In this document: positions 1 to 11,045 of the stretch, one piece after another
How positions within the stretch are numbered: position 1 is the stretch's first letter
How the letters are laid out: each line of letters begins with the position of its first letter
Assembly (NCBI GenBank): GCA_963210315.1
Contig: OY723291.1
Span: forward strand, 1,178,001-1,242,000
DNA from: Rhynchopus euleeides
Taxonomy: Eukaryota; Euglenozoa; Diplonemea; Diplonemida; Diplonemidae
DNA length: 64,000 nucleotides
Direction: 5' to 3'
Position numbers and translations under genes: made by a program
The notes under the pieces: model-generated
Seen by the model: the letters and a program-made list of their open reading frames with translations, nothing else
Databases searched by the model: none
What the model was told of the DNA's origin: nothing

Positions 1-26
1 GTGTGGCGGCAACGCAAGCATCCCTC

Positions 27-101
27 GAGGCAGTGGAGGCAGCACCAGGGTTCGCTCGGTGTGGCTGACACTGAACAAAAGTCTTCATTGCGTGTGCGGA
101 G
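27..101 (+). repeat. Short dispersed repeat, copy 1
   Basis: The core reads GGAGGCAGCACCAGGG followed by TTCGCTCGGTG and, about 25 bases on, a short A-rich stretch and a GTGTGCG tail. The same core recurs at 10971-11045, 54549-54613 and 57434-57515 (+), and in reverse within the EEP gene intron (13945-13993). The copies differ at 15-30% of positions by eye. It is SINE-like in size and dispersal. The GTTCGCTC stretch faintly resembles a tRNA B box, but I see no convincing A box. Confidence 0.6.
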
Positions 102-943
102 ATCACATCAAGACCAGGTGATCTCGGTGTGTTCCACACTACGAAGTGTTATATGTGCGATGCAGCAGTCATTTACATGCAGATGTCTGGGTCAGACAAA
201 TATTCATTCAGCCTGGGATCTGACGGATGCCTCCCTGGCACGCATGCGAATGGTGCTTTAAGACCTTGCAGCTCGCAGCTGTATACGACCCTCCCGAAGC
301 GGTACGGGAGGTGGTAGTGTCACTTTGGTCTCCTGGTTTGCCCGGGTGATGCCTAAAGGTGGTTGGAAGGTAGTTATGCGATGGGACGTGCAGTCCCACC
401 ACGTGACGTCAGTTCTGGTTGACTTGCGCTGATTGGACCTTGATGGGCATCATCCGGCGGCGACGTGACCAAACGCGCGCGTGTGTTGTTTTCTTATGGG
501 CTCTGTGGCCTGGTGCGTGCAATGTGTTCCTCTCCCAACGTTGTGATGCACCCTTCCCAGAAGGTGATTCGCTTTCCAGGGTGCTGGCTCTTTCTCTCGC
601 CTCCAAGTCTTGTAGCTGTGGGTGGGGCGGTGGGTATCCCGTGGGCATGGCTCATTGGCGAAAATGATTTGGTCATTATCCCCACAAGCCACTGTTGTCG
701 GGCCCTGTGTGCACCCGCTCGTCCATAGCTTTGGTTGTCGGTCAAACACAGATCTCCTGTGGCTGCTATGGTTTCGAATTGCTGCAAAAAAAAGGCAAAA
801 GTGAAAGCCGTGTGCGGCTTCGTCTGTAATACTTTGGGCTCTGTCCTCTTTTTGTTATTCTCACTTGATATCTGATCTCTTCTCACTCTCTCAAAACCAA
901 CATGAACGGCGCTTTCTGGTCTGACAATCCAGACGACATAGTA
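102..943. other. Intergenic, no gene seen
   Basis: Reading frames here are short, overlapping and of mixed composition. I see no domain, intron-exon structure or repeat beyond the element at the left edge and the MITE that follows. Confidence 0.5.
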
Positions 944-1692
944 TACAGTCATCCAACAAACATTGGTGGGGTAAAAACCCACCTTAGCTCCAAAAAATTC
1001 TGAAATCCACCTTAGTTTTTACCCCACCAATGTTTTTAACCCACCAATGTTGCTACCCCACCAATGTTTTTACCCCACGGCAGCAGAACACAATGCAGAT
1101 TTTCTCAGAAATGTGGTGGGTGGGGTGAGTGCCTCATACGTCGCACGGTGCCTACGCGATCACATGTGTGGTTGGGGGCGTGGGCTGGTTGGGAGGCGGG
1201 GCGTGTGGGAGGGGGCGGGGGGTTGGGGACGGCTATCTTGCAAAGCGCAGCTCTCTCATCAGCATCAGCAGAACAGCAGGTACCGACACCAGTAACCAGA
1301 AGTGTATACGCCATTGCATTCCGTACCCTGTGTCGGTACCTGCTGTTCTGCTGATGCTGATGAGAGAGCTGCGCTTTGCAAGATAGCCGTCCCCAACCCC
1401 CCGCCCCCTCCCACACGCCCCGCCTCCCAACCAGCCCACGCCCCCAACCACACATGTGATCGCGTAGGCACCGTGCGACGTATGAGGCACTCACCCCACC
1501 CACCACATTTCTGAAAAAATCTGCATTGTGTTCTGCTGCCGTGGGGTAAAAACATCGGTGGGTTAAAAACATTGGTGGGGTAATAACCCACCTTAGCTCT
1601 GAGAAATCCTGAAATCCACCTTAGTTTTTACCCCACCAATGTTTTTACCCCACCAACATTTTTACCCCACCAATGTTTGTTGGACAACTGTA
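944..1692. mobile_element. Tc1/mariner-type foldback MITE (TA target)
   Basis: The element runs from CAGTCATCCAACAAAC at 946 to its inverted partner ending at 1690, and is flanked by TA on both sides (944-945 and 1691-1692). CAGT ends with a TA duplication are the hallmark of Tc1/mariner relatives. The arms (about 1047-1290 and 1328-1575) are near-perfect inverted copies around a short spacer, so the whole element can fold back. Subterminal blocks carry tandem copies of TTTTTACCCCACCAATG, plausible transposase-binding repeats. It has no transposase gene, so it is non-autonomous. The translated arms look protein-like only because the same DNA is read twice. Confidence 0.8.
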
Positions 1693-2552
1693 GTCGTCTC
1701 GCAAGTGCGAGTCAAGACTGGCTCATTGTCAACTCGGCAGGGATGTGGCAAAGCAGCAAGCCGTCCTCTCACAGGATACCGCGGGTATCTGAAAGCCGTC
1801 CGATGTTTCAGATTGGCTTGTGCTGCACCAACGAGTTTCACCCTGCGCTGAGACTGAGCCAGCATGCGTCTTTTGGACACTGTTCGGCTGCTTCTTGGGG
1901 GTGCTGAAGAAAGCACAGAAACTCAGCCACGCCAGAGTGCCGCACAGCGAGCCGCAACAAACACTCTTTCTACTGTCTCCAAATGCGACAACGCAGCACC
2001 TTTTGGATAGAGAGTAGGCTCGGGGCTGTCTGCCCGCGAAGCTTTCTTCTTTCGCTCGGATGCATGTTTGGATCTTTCCCTTGTTTGTCGTGCCGGTTCT
2101 TATTGAAGACCCAGATCTGTGGATGCGCATCTACCGGGTGCCAGGGAGTCTTCGGAGGTCAAAACATGCGAAGGGAACATGCTTCGGATATTCCGTCGTG
2201 TGGCAGCATCATTGTGCTCGCGGAAATACGGCCAAAAAAAATACCCAAAATGGTGCCCCTGATTTACCCCTTTTTCACTACGCACAAACTACGCAATCTG
2301 GGGGGGGGTCTCGCTTTTTGGTCCCCCCCCCAGTTTTTTTTGGTCCCCCTTTCTGTGTGGCTACTGAGACAGGACTGGAGGCACTGCGCTGACCGAGCAA
2401 AAAATTATTGCCAGAACTCACTATACACCGTACGAAAGAACGCACGACATGTGGGGCGGGACTCCAGAAACACCTGGGCAAGGTTGCCCCATGCCCAGAA
2501 ACACCTGAGAAGGAAGTGAGTTCCAGGAGCCGCGTAGAACACCCTCGAGATT
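1693..2552. other. Intergenic, low-complexity tracts
   Basis: No gene recognised. From 2290 to 2350 there are runs of G and C. A 26-base sequence at 2272-2297 recurs exactly at 3204-3229. Confidence 0.4.
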
Positions 2553-3157
2553 GTGAATGATGATACGATCACAGCCTTCAGGGCGCTGCGAGGTGCCACC
2601 CTGAAGGTGGCCCTTGGCATCAAGGAGAGCGTCGGCCGAGGGGTCGACGAAAAGCTGAAGAAGGCGCTACTGGCACTGGATCCCGCGGGGTATACGGAGG
2701 TCACCGCCACACAGGCAACCTCCGCTGACAACGTCCAGGAGACGTTATCCGAGGGGATCACAACGGCACTAGAGATCTGTGTCACGGGATCCAGGCGCCC
2801 ACTCTCCCTCGACGGTCTGGGGATTGTTGTTGGGTATGGTGTCGTTTCCTGCAGCTGCAAAAAAGCGTAGCAACTGTGCTTCCTTCTTCCTTAATGATGC
2901 GTTGACGCTTCCACCCGGAGGAGCTGAAGCAGGCACCGCTTAATGATGCGTTGATGCTTCCACCCGACGAGCTGAAGCAGGCACCGCGCCAAAGGGCACC
3001 CCCAAAGAGACCTGCAAAGACTGCGTCGAAACCCGCACCGAAGGCTGCCAGCGCTGCAGCACCTGAAGAACCTGCAGCACCTGCAGCACCTGAAGCGCCT
3101 GCACCCTCACTGACCCCGGAACAGCAAGAACTCCTTGAGTTTGGGGTCCCGGCATAG
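2553..3157 (+). pseudogene. Degraded coding fragments, unknown family
   Basis: A 105-codon frame (2553-2870) reads like ordinary protein with helical segments, such as VDEKLKKALLALDP. It is followed in another frame by an Ala/Pro/Lys-rich 68-codon frame (2951-3157) ending SLTPEQQELLEFGVPA. Between them a 48-49-base segment is tandemly duplicated (2891-2939 and 2940-2987). Together they look like one decayed gene rather than two short genes. I recognise no domain. Confidence 0.3.
2891..2987 (+). repeat. Tandem duplication, 49 + 48 bp
   Basis: Copy 1 (2891-2939) and copy 2 (2940-2987) begin TTAATGATGCGTTGA and end GAAGCAGGCACCGC. They differ by three or four changes including one base of length, so the duplication shifts the reading frame of whatever gene this was. 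Confidence 0.85.
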
Positions 3158-3413
3158 AGACAGAGAATGGCTGAGTAAATCAAAAAATGAGACCCCCCCC
3201 CCCTTTTCACTACGCACAAACTACGCAATATGGGGTCGTCAGGGGCACCACAAAATCAAAAAAAATAACACCAAAAAACAGCCGGTAGGCTAAATACTAT
3301 TGACTATTGAGGGATCCAGGATCCCGAAAAAATTTACTCAAAAGTTATCAAGAGGGGGGAAAATAAATTTACCTACTTTTTTCCTTCAGTGGTCCAAGGA
3401 GTAATGGGTTTTC

Positions 3414-3992
3414 CTAGCCAGGAAGAGGCATCCATGGGAGTGCCTTCCTCCCTGAGCCCGCGCAGGAGCTGGCCCAACCTGCCAGAAATGTCGTCCCTGT
3501 CACGACCCACTTCAGCACGCGACTGCCATGGAACCGAGCGGCTTGCGTCTCGTACTTTGCGGACTGCTGATCGGGCCATTGGTCGGGCCCCTTCGCAGCA
3601 CTAGACGAGGCTGTCAGCCGGTACGTCACCGTGGTCGGCTCCGCGCTAGCGATCTCCCCGGGGACCACCTCCAACAGCTCAAGCTCGTTGGGGATGCTGC
3701 TTGCCGTCTTGACCTTCTTGCCGGCACTATCGAAGCGATCGACAACCCCGAAGAGAACTTCTGCGAAGCGGCAAGCAGCGAGCTTTGAAGTGGCCTCCCC
3801 GCCGCAGGTGTTGCACTTCACCTTTTTGGTCGTGGTGAGATCCGCGAGGTCCTTCAGCCCATCCAGCGCAAATGTCTCGTCCTGTTTTGCTTCCCACGTC
3901 CTGCCGCAGCACCACCACCAACAACCCGTCTGCAAGACCCTCACAGAAGGTGCACTTTGCAATGTACGTTCGGGAAAATGACGAGAGGCCAC
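3414..3992 (-). pseudogene. USP-like (ubiquitin protease) fragment, possible
   Basis: The minus frame contains a CNTCGG knuckle, then AEVLFGVVDRFDSAGKKVK, then PNELELLEV and VTYRLTAS. The order CxxC, hydrophobic strand plus RF, KK, then YRL resembles the fingers and palm of ubiquitin-specific proteases (peptidase C19). The same order appears in the N-terminal part of the hAT protein at 15467-19397 (CTCG, LLFLSTQRFSASGEK, YRF), so this may be a scrap of a related transposon. No catalytic Cys box or GHY box is visible. It is read from pattern alone. Confidence 0.35.
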
Positions 3993-4040
3993 TCGGTGTT
4001 GGCAACGACACCGACTACGACAGCGATTTTGATTGTGACG

Positions 4041-4119
4041 AGGAGAACACGCAGGCTGTGCAGACTCAGGCGCAGCCTGCGTGACTCAGGCGCAGTCTGC
4101 ACAGCCTGCGTGTTCTCCT
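4041..4119. repeat. Perfect 26-bp inverted repeat, 27-bp loop
   Basis: The arm at 4041-4066 (starting AGGAGAACACGCAGG) is the exact reverse complement of 4094-4119. The loop itself repeats CAGGCGCAG. It would form a stable cruciform or RNA hairpin. It lies at the end of the fragment region and could be an element end or a terminator-like hairpin. Confidence 0.8.
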
Positions 4120-5606
4120 GGTGATCGGTGCTGCACGACTAGAACTAGATTCGTGGTGCCGGGGAGGTGTTGGGTATGAAGACCGTTCAGGCTTTTTGAT
4201 TTTTTCTAGATTCATGGTGTGGGAGGAGGGCGGGGGGGGGGGGGGGGTCGCAAACAACCGTCGGAAGCTGGGAAGACGGGAAACCGCGGCAAAAAAACGG
4301 TGTGAGTGAAGGAACTCCTGGACCAAAAAAGTGGGTAAATTTGTACTATTTAGAATTGGCCAAAACCTGGAAATGGGCACTATTTAACCGGATGGCTGGC
4401 AAAAAATAACCCAAAAAGAATAGCATCGCTGGGGTGCCAAGAGAGCGCATATTTGCACCCACAACACGCTTGATTGCCTGGTGGCCGCCGTTACGTCACA
4501 TCTCGTTGACCTTTTTGCTTTGCTGATATCTTCGGAGGGGATGGGGGGGGGGGGTGCGTGTGTGTGATTTTTGTGGCTTGGCTTTTCTTTCGGTGCAAGC
4601 CCCCCCCCCCCCCCACCCTTCCCATGCGTTACGTTCAGTCAGTTTAGTTGTGTTGGAAACGAATTGAACATCTAAATGAGACGGCATTCAGAGTGACCCA
4701 CGTGGTGCTATGCTCTCACTGGCCATGCTGCAACACGCTGTAAAGAAGCGAACGAATTGGACATCCGGGATACAGCGTGTCTCTTTGCAGGGGTTGATGG
4801 CATCACTCATGTCAGTGTATCCGTGGCGTATGATGAAGCCATAGTAGTGAGGCGCCCCCGAGCCGCTACTTTTTTTGTGTCAAACGCACCGTGCTCACGG
4901 AAGGCGTTCAGAACTAAAAAGGTTGCAGTGGGAGCAATGTGTTGTTCACCTACACTCCACGCCCCAACGTGCAGGTGACCAGAAGGTTGCACAAACAAAA
5001 CAAAAGAAACCCGGCAATCCTTTTTGACATCTGAATCGGTATAGCCGACGTGGTTCATCCCTCACTCGCAAACACCACGAGCGAGAAGGGGTAGTGTGAG
5101 GCAACTCACCCCACCACCATCCCCCCCCCCCCCCCTCCCCCCGCCCCCCCCAACCTGCATAACGAGTGAAGGGTGATCATTGTGCTCCCTTCTAGTTCTA
5201 TTTCACTTCCCCCCCGCCCCCCCCCCCCCTTCCCCACCACTCCAGAGTTCCCCATTGCAGCGAATAAAAAACGGCAAAGATGTGCACATACAGCCGGATG
5301 CCGGATGTGATTCTCCAACCCCCCCCCCCCCTCCCCGACAACGGCACACGTCCCTCTCCTTCTCTGAGGCACCGCCAGCTGCTCTTAAGAGAAGAAGGTG
5401 GGGTGTGTGTCTGTGTGGAGGTTGAAAGCGATACATACCCTGCGCACCCAGAAGTGAACTCCCCCCCTCCGCCCCCAGCCAGGTGAGGGGTGGGGAGGGT
5501 AGCACGATCCTTCAGGAATGTCCATACAGTTCGGCTGTTTATTTTTTGCACATGATTTTGCCTGTTTAGCCGGATGGGAAATCGTGGAGTGGAGTTGGGG
5601 TGTGTG
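4120..5606. other. Intergenic with long C and G runs
   Basis: No gene seen. Several homopolymer C/G tracts of 10 or more bases (for example around 4233-4246, 5116-5150 and 5215-5230) and short GT repeats dominate. These produce the many spurious Pro- or Gly-rich frames. Confidence 0.5.
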
Positions 5607-6762
5607 TGTGTGTGGTTATCAAGTTTTAAGGCGGTGTCGCCCTGCACGGGCAGTAGCACCTCCCCTTCAGTATCGCACTCCCGAAGGATTCCCCAACACG
5701 ACGTGACACCGGTTTCGACGCGTACTCTTCGTACCCCTCCCCCCGGCCGCGTCTCTTCAGCGAAGAACCGGGGATAATCGGACCAGGGCTAGCTAAACCC
5801 TGGTGGTGTCACGGGTGGGGTTGGAGAGGGAGAAAAGGAAGAAATGAAGTTGCGAAAAAGTCAAACACTGACACGTGAAATCAATAAAAAAGCGGTATAT
5901 ATCGCCCCCTTGCTGCGACAAAGACACTAAATAGTCAGGCCGCTCCAAGAGTCTTGAGGGCTTGAAGGAAGAAACAGGTTGCTGATGAGTCTCAGGAGCA
6001 GGCACCTTTTGTCCGCCCACATGACCTTCGCCCGAAGGCGAACCTCGTCCAGCTTGGCTCGATCGCCACAGAGAAGGGGATCATTCTCCGCTGTGGTGAA
6101 CATCTTAAAAACCGAGGGTGCAGAGGTGGGGCAGCCCACTGGTGCGACAGCAGACCGCCCCCGGATAGCTATAACTAGTGCATAGGAAGCATACGACGGC
6201 ACACGCAACAGATGCCGAAGGCACAACGGCGGGTCACTTTTAACCACCAGAGGAGTGGCACTCCCGAGGGGTGGGGAAGGGGGGGTAGTCACAACACTTT
6301 CGAAGGAAGAAAAGGGGCAAATGGGATGTTTTGTGCAAGGTAGAAAGGAAGTCACAACATGAGGCAGGGGGGATTGCTCATCAGGCCTGGGGGAATAGAG
6401 GGTTTGTGTGTGGTTATAAAGTTTTAAGGCGGTGTCGCCCTGCACGGGCAGTAGCACCTCCCCTTCAGTATCGCACTCCCGAAGGATTCCCCAACACGAC
6501 GTGACACCGGTTTCGACGCGTACTCTTCGTACCCCTCCCCCCGGCCGCGTCTCTTCAGCGAAGAACCGGGGATAATCGGACCAGGGCTAGCTAAACCCTG
6601 GTGGTGTCACGGGTGGGGTTGGAGAGGGAGAAAAGGAAGAAATGAAGTTGCGAAAAAGTCAAACACTGACACGTGAAATCAATAAAAAGGCGGTATATAT
6701 CGCCCCCTTGCTGCGACGAAGACACTAAATAGTCAGGCCGCTTCAAGAGTCTTGAGGGCTTG
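5607..6762. mobile_element. TRIM-like element: two 358-bp direct repeats
   Basis: The 358-bp sequence at 5607-5964 recurs at 6405-6762 with about four substitutions and no length change (about 99% identity). The copies enclose about 440 bp without a reading frame. A purine-rich tract lies just before the second copy, and TG microsatellite flanks both outer ends. The size and layout fit a short non-autonomous LTR fossil (TRIM), recent judging by repeat identity. The ends are not the usual TG...CA, and the TG-repeat flanks make the target duplication uninformative. A simple tandem duplication is the alternative. Confidence 0.45.
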
Positions 6763-6908
6763 TGTGTGTGTGTGTGTGTGCTGTGGTGTGTTTGTCAGTT
6801 TTCTCCTTTGGATCATGGGGGAGGAAGGGGCCCTCACCACACCAGGCAATGTGACTGAGTTGATATCCTTGTTGGATAGAACCCTCATAACACACCCTCA
6901 ATCAGCTG

Positions 6909-6985
6909 ACAACTGGGTGAGACAAAGTGAGGGGCGGTCCACTTCCCTCACTGACTGACGAGCTGTGACTGGGCAGCGAGGGCCA
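6909..6985 (+). repeat. Dispersed repeat, copy A
   Basis: This stretch, with CACTGACTGACGAGCTGTGA near its middle and GCAGCGAGGGCC at the end, aligns with 22027-22111 at roughly 75-80% by eye. No ends, target duplication or coding content are visible. It is probably an old interspersed repeat. Confidence 0.6.
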
Positions 6986-6989
6986 TGGT

Positions 6990-9900
6990 TCCCCCTCCCC
7001 CCCCCCCCCCCCCACTGCCATCGACAAGTTTCCGGCAAAGCTTGGCGATTTTCGCCTCTAACAATAGGAGGGACTATTCCAACAAAAAAAACACGCCGGT
7101 TTCAACACTGGGGTGAGAAGACCCCTCTCCGGAAATGAAATACTGACCCCCCCAGAAGGTGTGGTCTCCCATCTGTGTCAAATCCGTGTCATTATTCCCC
7201 CTGCTCCGCCGGGGCAGGTGTACTTTGGAGCAGAGGCGTACCCGATAGGTATGACCCCTCCTCTGAGTCCTCAGAAGTGGGCTGCAGTGGTGGGAATGTT
7301 GCTGTGCCGCTGGCCGCAACGCCCCACCACCGCCCAATCCTACCCACCCTTGCCGCTAAACTTTTGTAAGATGCATGCGTGTCTGCTGTTGTTTTTGTGA
7401 TTTCATCCACACCACGGTGTGCTCGAGAAAGATATTTGGATGGAGCTGTCCACCTTTGCAGGAACTTATCTGGTGGGGCACACGGGGTTATCACCCCAGC
7501 CGAGGTCAGGGCAGGTCAAGGGGGCGTGCGCTGCGCTGCATTAACACGACAACATATCTGTGCGATGGTCGGTCATTGCAGGCAGAGGTCACGCTCCCGT
7601 TCCCCCAAAGAGGGTCCAGTCAAGGCAACAGTTCCCGCACCACCTGGGCGCATGGCTCAGTGCCATCGCAGCCTCGTTCCTTTGCCCCAATCCGCCAAAC
7701 GGCGATGGATGGCCGTCCAAGTCTCATCGAGTGGGGATGCGGATCAAGAACAGTCAGTTTTGAAGAACGAACATAAAAATAATGTCCGGCGCTTGCCATA
7801 AAAAAACAAACAAAAATAAATGGGAATGGAAACGAAAACGAAAACGATTATTTGAACAAATCTTATGAACGAGAGAGGAACAGTAAAACGTGGCTCTGGG
7901 TGCCGGTGCATGCCGGGCACGTTAAACTCCCACCCCCCTCCCCAAAGTAACAGAATTCCGCCCGGGAAGACTTCAATGGATTGCCAGTGTGTGTATGTTT
8001 TGTGCCTCGCCGACGTGCGTTGGCAGGAGAGTGAGGCCGAATTCACCCGCATACGAGCCTCTCAAGTCTGCCTGCCTGTATGTGTCTCCGTTTGAGCCTT
8101 TTGATAGTGGCAACCTGGCTCACCAACTTTTCACCTCAGGGTGGCCTGACTGGTGTGTCACAATGTGCGAATAGGCTGCGACACCCTCGCATTGAGCCTC
8201 CAATCGTGTGAATCGAATGAGTGTGTGCGCAGTGCCGTTGAGGCCCGGGGGTGGCAAGGAGGTTATCCTGCGGGTCCCTGGTATCTATTCTGTCTGCCTT
8301 TGTCTGGGAACCTTCCCACGCCGGCGATTTATTCCGTCACCAGAGGCTTTTGAGCACTGCATATTTACCTGAAGCCTGCTGTGCTCATCACGGACGGGGC
8401 ACATCTTTGGGTTTCCAAATACATTTCCCCCTCGGTACGAGCGACGAAGCGAAGCGAAGGGCCGTACGATTGAGGCACTATGATTGCCACCTTCATGCCA
8501 CTTCGCAGGGCCCCAACACAGCCTTTCGAGTGTGTTCAATAAAAAATAGTCCAGATCTGTTCCAGACAGTTGCTGGACAGGGTGTCTACCATAGCGCGAA
8601 CTGAGTACGAGTTCTTCAGGAATTGGTCGGTGGTGTCATGTTGGAGTGGTCGTCGGAAGCGAACATCACTTCGCACATGCTCTTTCTTCTGCTTCCTTTG
8701 GATTGGCTGCATTTTTTTTCCCTGCTGAATTTCTTGCTTTTTTTTGCGACCCTTGAAATCTTTTTTTTCAGAGTGGCTGCATACATCAACACAGTTGGAA
8801 CCCCCCCCCCCCGAGTTGCTAGCATACGCTTTGGACACCAGTTCATGATACACTCGCGACGTTGGTGGAGCTCCCCTGCCCCAGCTCGCCTTTGTCACCC
8901 CATACAATTTGATTGATCCACCGTTTCGTTACGTATCTACAAAGATTCTTCCAGTAGTGTTTCAGATGTTTCCAAAGTGAAAGGCCGATAGCTCCGATTC
9001 CTCACTACTGGGCGACGGAATAGGAGGACCTACCCCGTCATCCCCTGCCCGCCCCCGCCCCCTCTCCAACACCCTGGCATGCTATCGAACCTCCCGCTAA
9101 AACGCCCCTCTTTCTGATTACTTTCAATGACGGGTAGTAGAGTGCCCTGACGAGTGCTTTCGATGCGCGGCTCTGCTCCTTGCCCTGTGTCTAGCTATCT
9201 CGTGTTCTCTAGGGTTCCGCACCCATACGGAGGGGGGGGGGGGCTGAGGGGATCTATGAGAGGGAGGGGGGGGGGAGCGAGACCAGAGCAGCTCCTCTCT
9301 CAAACAAGGGGAGCCTACCGGGCCGCGGGCCCGCGTAGTTAAGTAGACGACACCCTTGGGGTGCGAGTATTTTCGTTCCGGGTATATAGAGAGAGAATGT
9401 AAAGAAGAGGGGGGGGGTTATTTTTGCTGCGCTTCTGAAAGGCAGATATTGTCGTCGCCGGCGTTTTGCCGGCGTTAAATCGGGGATCCCTCAGTGGCAC
9501 CCCCCCCCCGCCCCCCCCCCCCCCCCCCCGTCACTCTGCGAACCACAGTTGGTCCGATTTTCCGGAGGGGTGGGGGCGGGAAGTAATTTAGTTTGGTTTG
9601 GGGGGGGGGTTCTGGCTTGGTGCCACGTTGTCAATAGACAATAAGCCACTTTCGCAGGAATGGGGAGGGGTGGGGTCATGGGTGACTCCAGAAGAAATAG
9701 TCAGGTCGGGTCTGTGCTGTCGCCGTGCTCTCACCGTGTCCCGGGAGTGGCGGCACCAGAAAAAGAGGCCAGACGGCTTTCGTTTCGGCTCCGCAATACA
9801 GGAGATTCAGTTCTTCTTCAAAAATGGAACACCAGATGGTGCCGCAAGCCCGAGGTACGGCAATGCATAAATATGGCAGAATCACCCGCCCCCCCCCCCC

Positions 9901-10190
9901 TGCCCTCCCTAACTCCCGTTGAAGCTCTGCCTTGCTGTTCAGGCCATCTGGTTCTCCCAGGACGTGGGGCTCTGTCTGCTCTGCAGATGTGCAACCACAA
10001 GTCTCTGATTTGCCGAGGCTAGAAACAAGGGAGGGCTGTGCTTCCCAAACGGAGCGGGGGTAGAACTGAACGTATCCCATGCAGCACGCACGAATCACAC
10101 GCACACACACAGCCCCCCGCCCCCTCCACAGCAGCAGGGGGCGTGTGGCCCCAAACACACGCCCTTGAGAGGGCATCCGACCCTCTTTCT
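6990..10190. other. Intergenic, no gene seen
   Basis: About 3.2 kb with C/G homopolymers (7000-7013, 8802-8813, 9232-9243, 9499-9530) and only short frames without domain features. The large minus-strand frame that enters at 9676 is a shadow of the gene at 10225. I find no repeat structure beyond homopolymers. Confidence 0.45.
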
Positions 10191-10224
10191 CTTTCTGCAG
10201 CACTGCTGAAGCGACTCTGCAACA

Positions 10225-10872
10225 ATGAGCTACACAAAGGAGTATTCGAAAGAGGGACATGGCTACTTCAAAGGAGCATGGTACTACAAGCCGTGGTACG
10301 TCCGCAAGCGTGATTCGCTTCCAGAGCCAGCCCAGTCGAGCGGTATCCTGGGTCCGAAGGGTATGGAGTGGCCGAAGTACCCTGGTGGCTACACACCGAC
10401 CTGGGAAGAGCGTTCGGGTGTGCCCGGTCTTTACAAGCCGACGGGTCGTGCGATTGGTGGTCTGCCTGCGATGAAGACGGCCTTTATGTCGGGGCGGACC
10501 CCGTTCCGTGCGGGACGTTTGTTCCTTTACGGAGCCTTCCTTGCGATGACGTGGTACAGCACAACGTGGTTCCGTCTCCACAAAAGGTATGAATACCAGC
10601 TGCGTGACGAGGATCTCTTCAGAAACTGGTCGACCGCAAGCTACATGCAGACATTCTGCGACTGCGCGAACTACTCTGAGCTCGCAAAGCTGGACATGTT
10701 CTGCCGCGAGCACGTCGACCACCTCCCTGGTGTCCACCGCTCGTTCTACCACCAGGACGACATCGCAGCCTACCCCTTCCAAGAGGTGTCTGGTCTCGGC
10801 ATGGCCCGGCGTTCTTACCTCGGGAACTACCAGGAGAAACCAGCATACTTTGACCGGTTCCTCACTCACTAG
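10225..10872 (+). CDS. Single-pass membrane protein, unknown, 215 aa
   Basis: A clean 215-codon frame with uniform GC-rich codon use. The ATG lies 24 bases after a pyrimidine tract ending TTTCTGCAG (10200), a good trans-splice acceptor. The N-terminal 80 residues are rich in Tyr, Trp, Gly and Pro. A single hydrophobic segment lies at about 95-115 (LFLYGAFLAMTWYSTTW), followed by a charged soluble tail with CDCANYSELAKLDMFCREHV, which could form a disulfide or CxxxC-type helix pair. This shape (small, aromatic-rich, one membrane helix, no signal peptide) is typical of accessory subunits of mitochondrial respiratory complexes, but I recognise no named family. Function is inference only; that it is a gene is well supported. 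Confidence 0.8.
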   Translation: MSYTKEYSKEGHGYFKGAWYYKPWYVRKRDSLPEPAQSSGILGPKGMEWPKYPGGYTPTWEERSGVPGLYKPTGRAIGGLPAMKTAFMSGRTPFRAGRLFLYGAFLAMTWYSTTWFRLHKRYEYQLRDEDLFRNWSTASYMQTFCDCANYSELAKLDMFCREHVDHLPGVHRSFYHQDDIAAYPFQEVSGLGMARRSYLGNYQEKPAYFDRFLTH

Positions 10873-10970
10873 ACACACGGGAGGGTGGTGGTGGTGGTCG
10901 GGCGTCGCGCAGTTCTGGCAGCTATTCAGTATCTCCCCCTTGTGCTCTGCCAAAATAGTACGGGAGGTGT

Positions 10971-11045
10971 GTGGGGGAAGCATCAGAGTTCGCTCGGTGC
11001 GGCCTGCACCAACAGCAAAAAAGATTAACGTGTGTGCGGGGGTGT
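10971..11045 (+). repeat. Short dispersed repeat, copy 2
   Basis: It begins GGGGGAAGCATCAGAG and continues TTCGCTCGGTGCGG, with an A-run and TTAACGTGTGTGCGG at the end. It lies about 100 bases after the stop of the 215-aa gene, in its probable 3' UTR or intercistronic DNA. It is closest to the copy at 54549. Confidence 0.75.

Larger units (their letters stand above)
2272..3229 (+). repeat. Direct 26-bp repeats bracketing gene fragments
   Basis: An identical 26-base sequence (containing CACTACGCACAAACTACGCA) lies at 2272-2297 and 3204-3229, each after a C run. Just outside them, TGGTGCCCCTGA (about 2250-2261) has an inverted partner TCAGGGGCACCA at about 3239-3250. The bracketed DNA holds the fragments at 2553-3157. 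This could be a small transposed or duplicated unit, but there is no target duplication to prove it. Confidence 0.4.

Noticed and set aside
1047-1572. Matching protein-like frames on both strands
   Set aside because: The same MITE arm read twice from an inverted repeat, with no codon-like conservation pattern.
7375-7801. 133-140-codon overlapping + frames
   Set aside because: Three overlapping frames of similar length and no domain, acceptor or codon bias; treated as chance.
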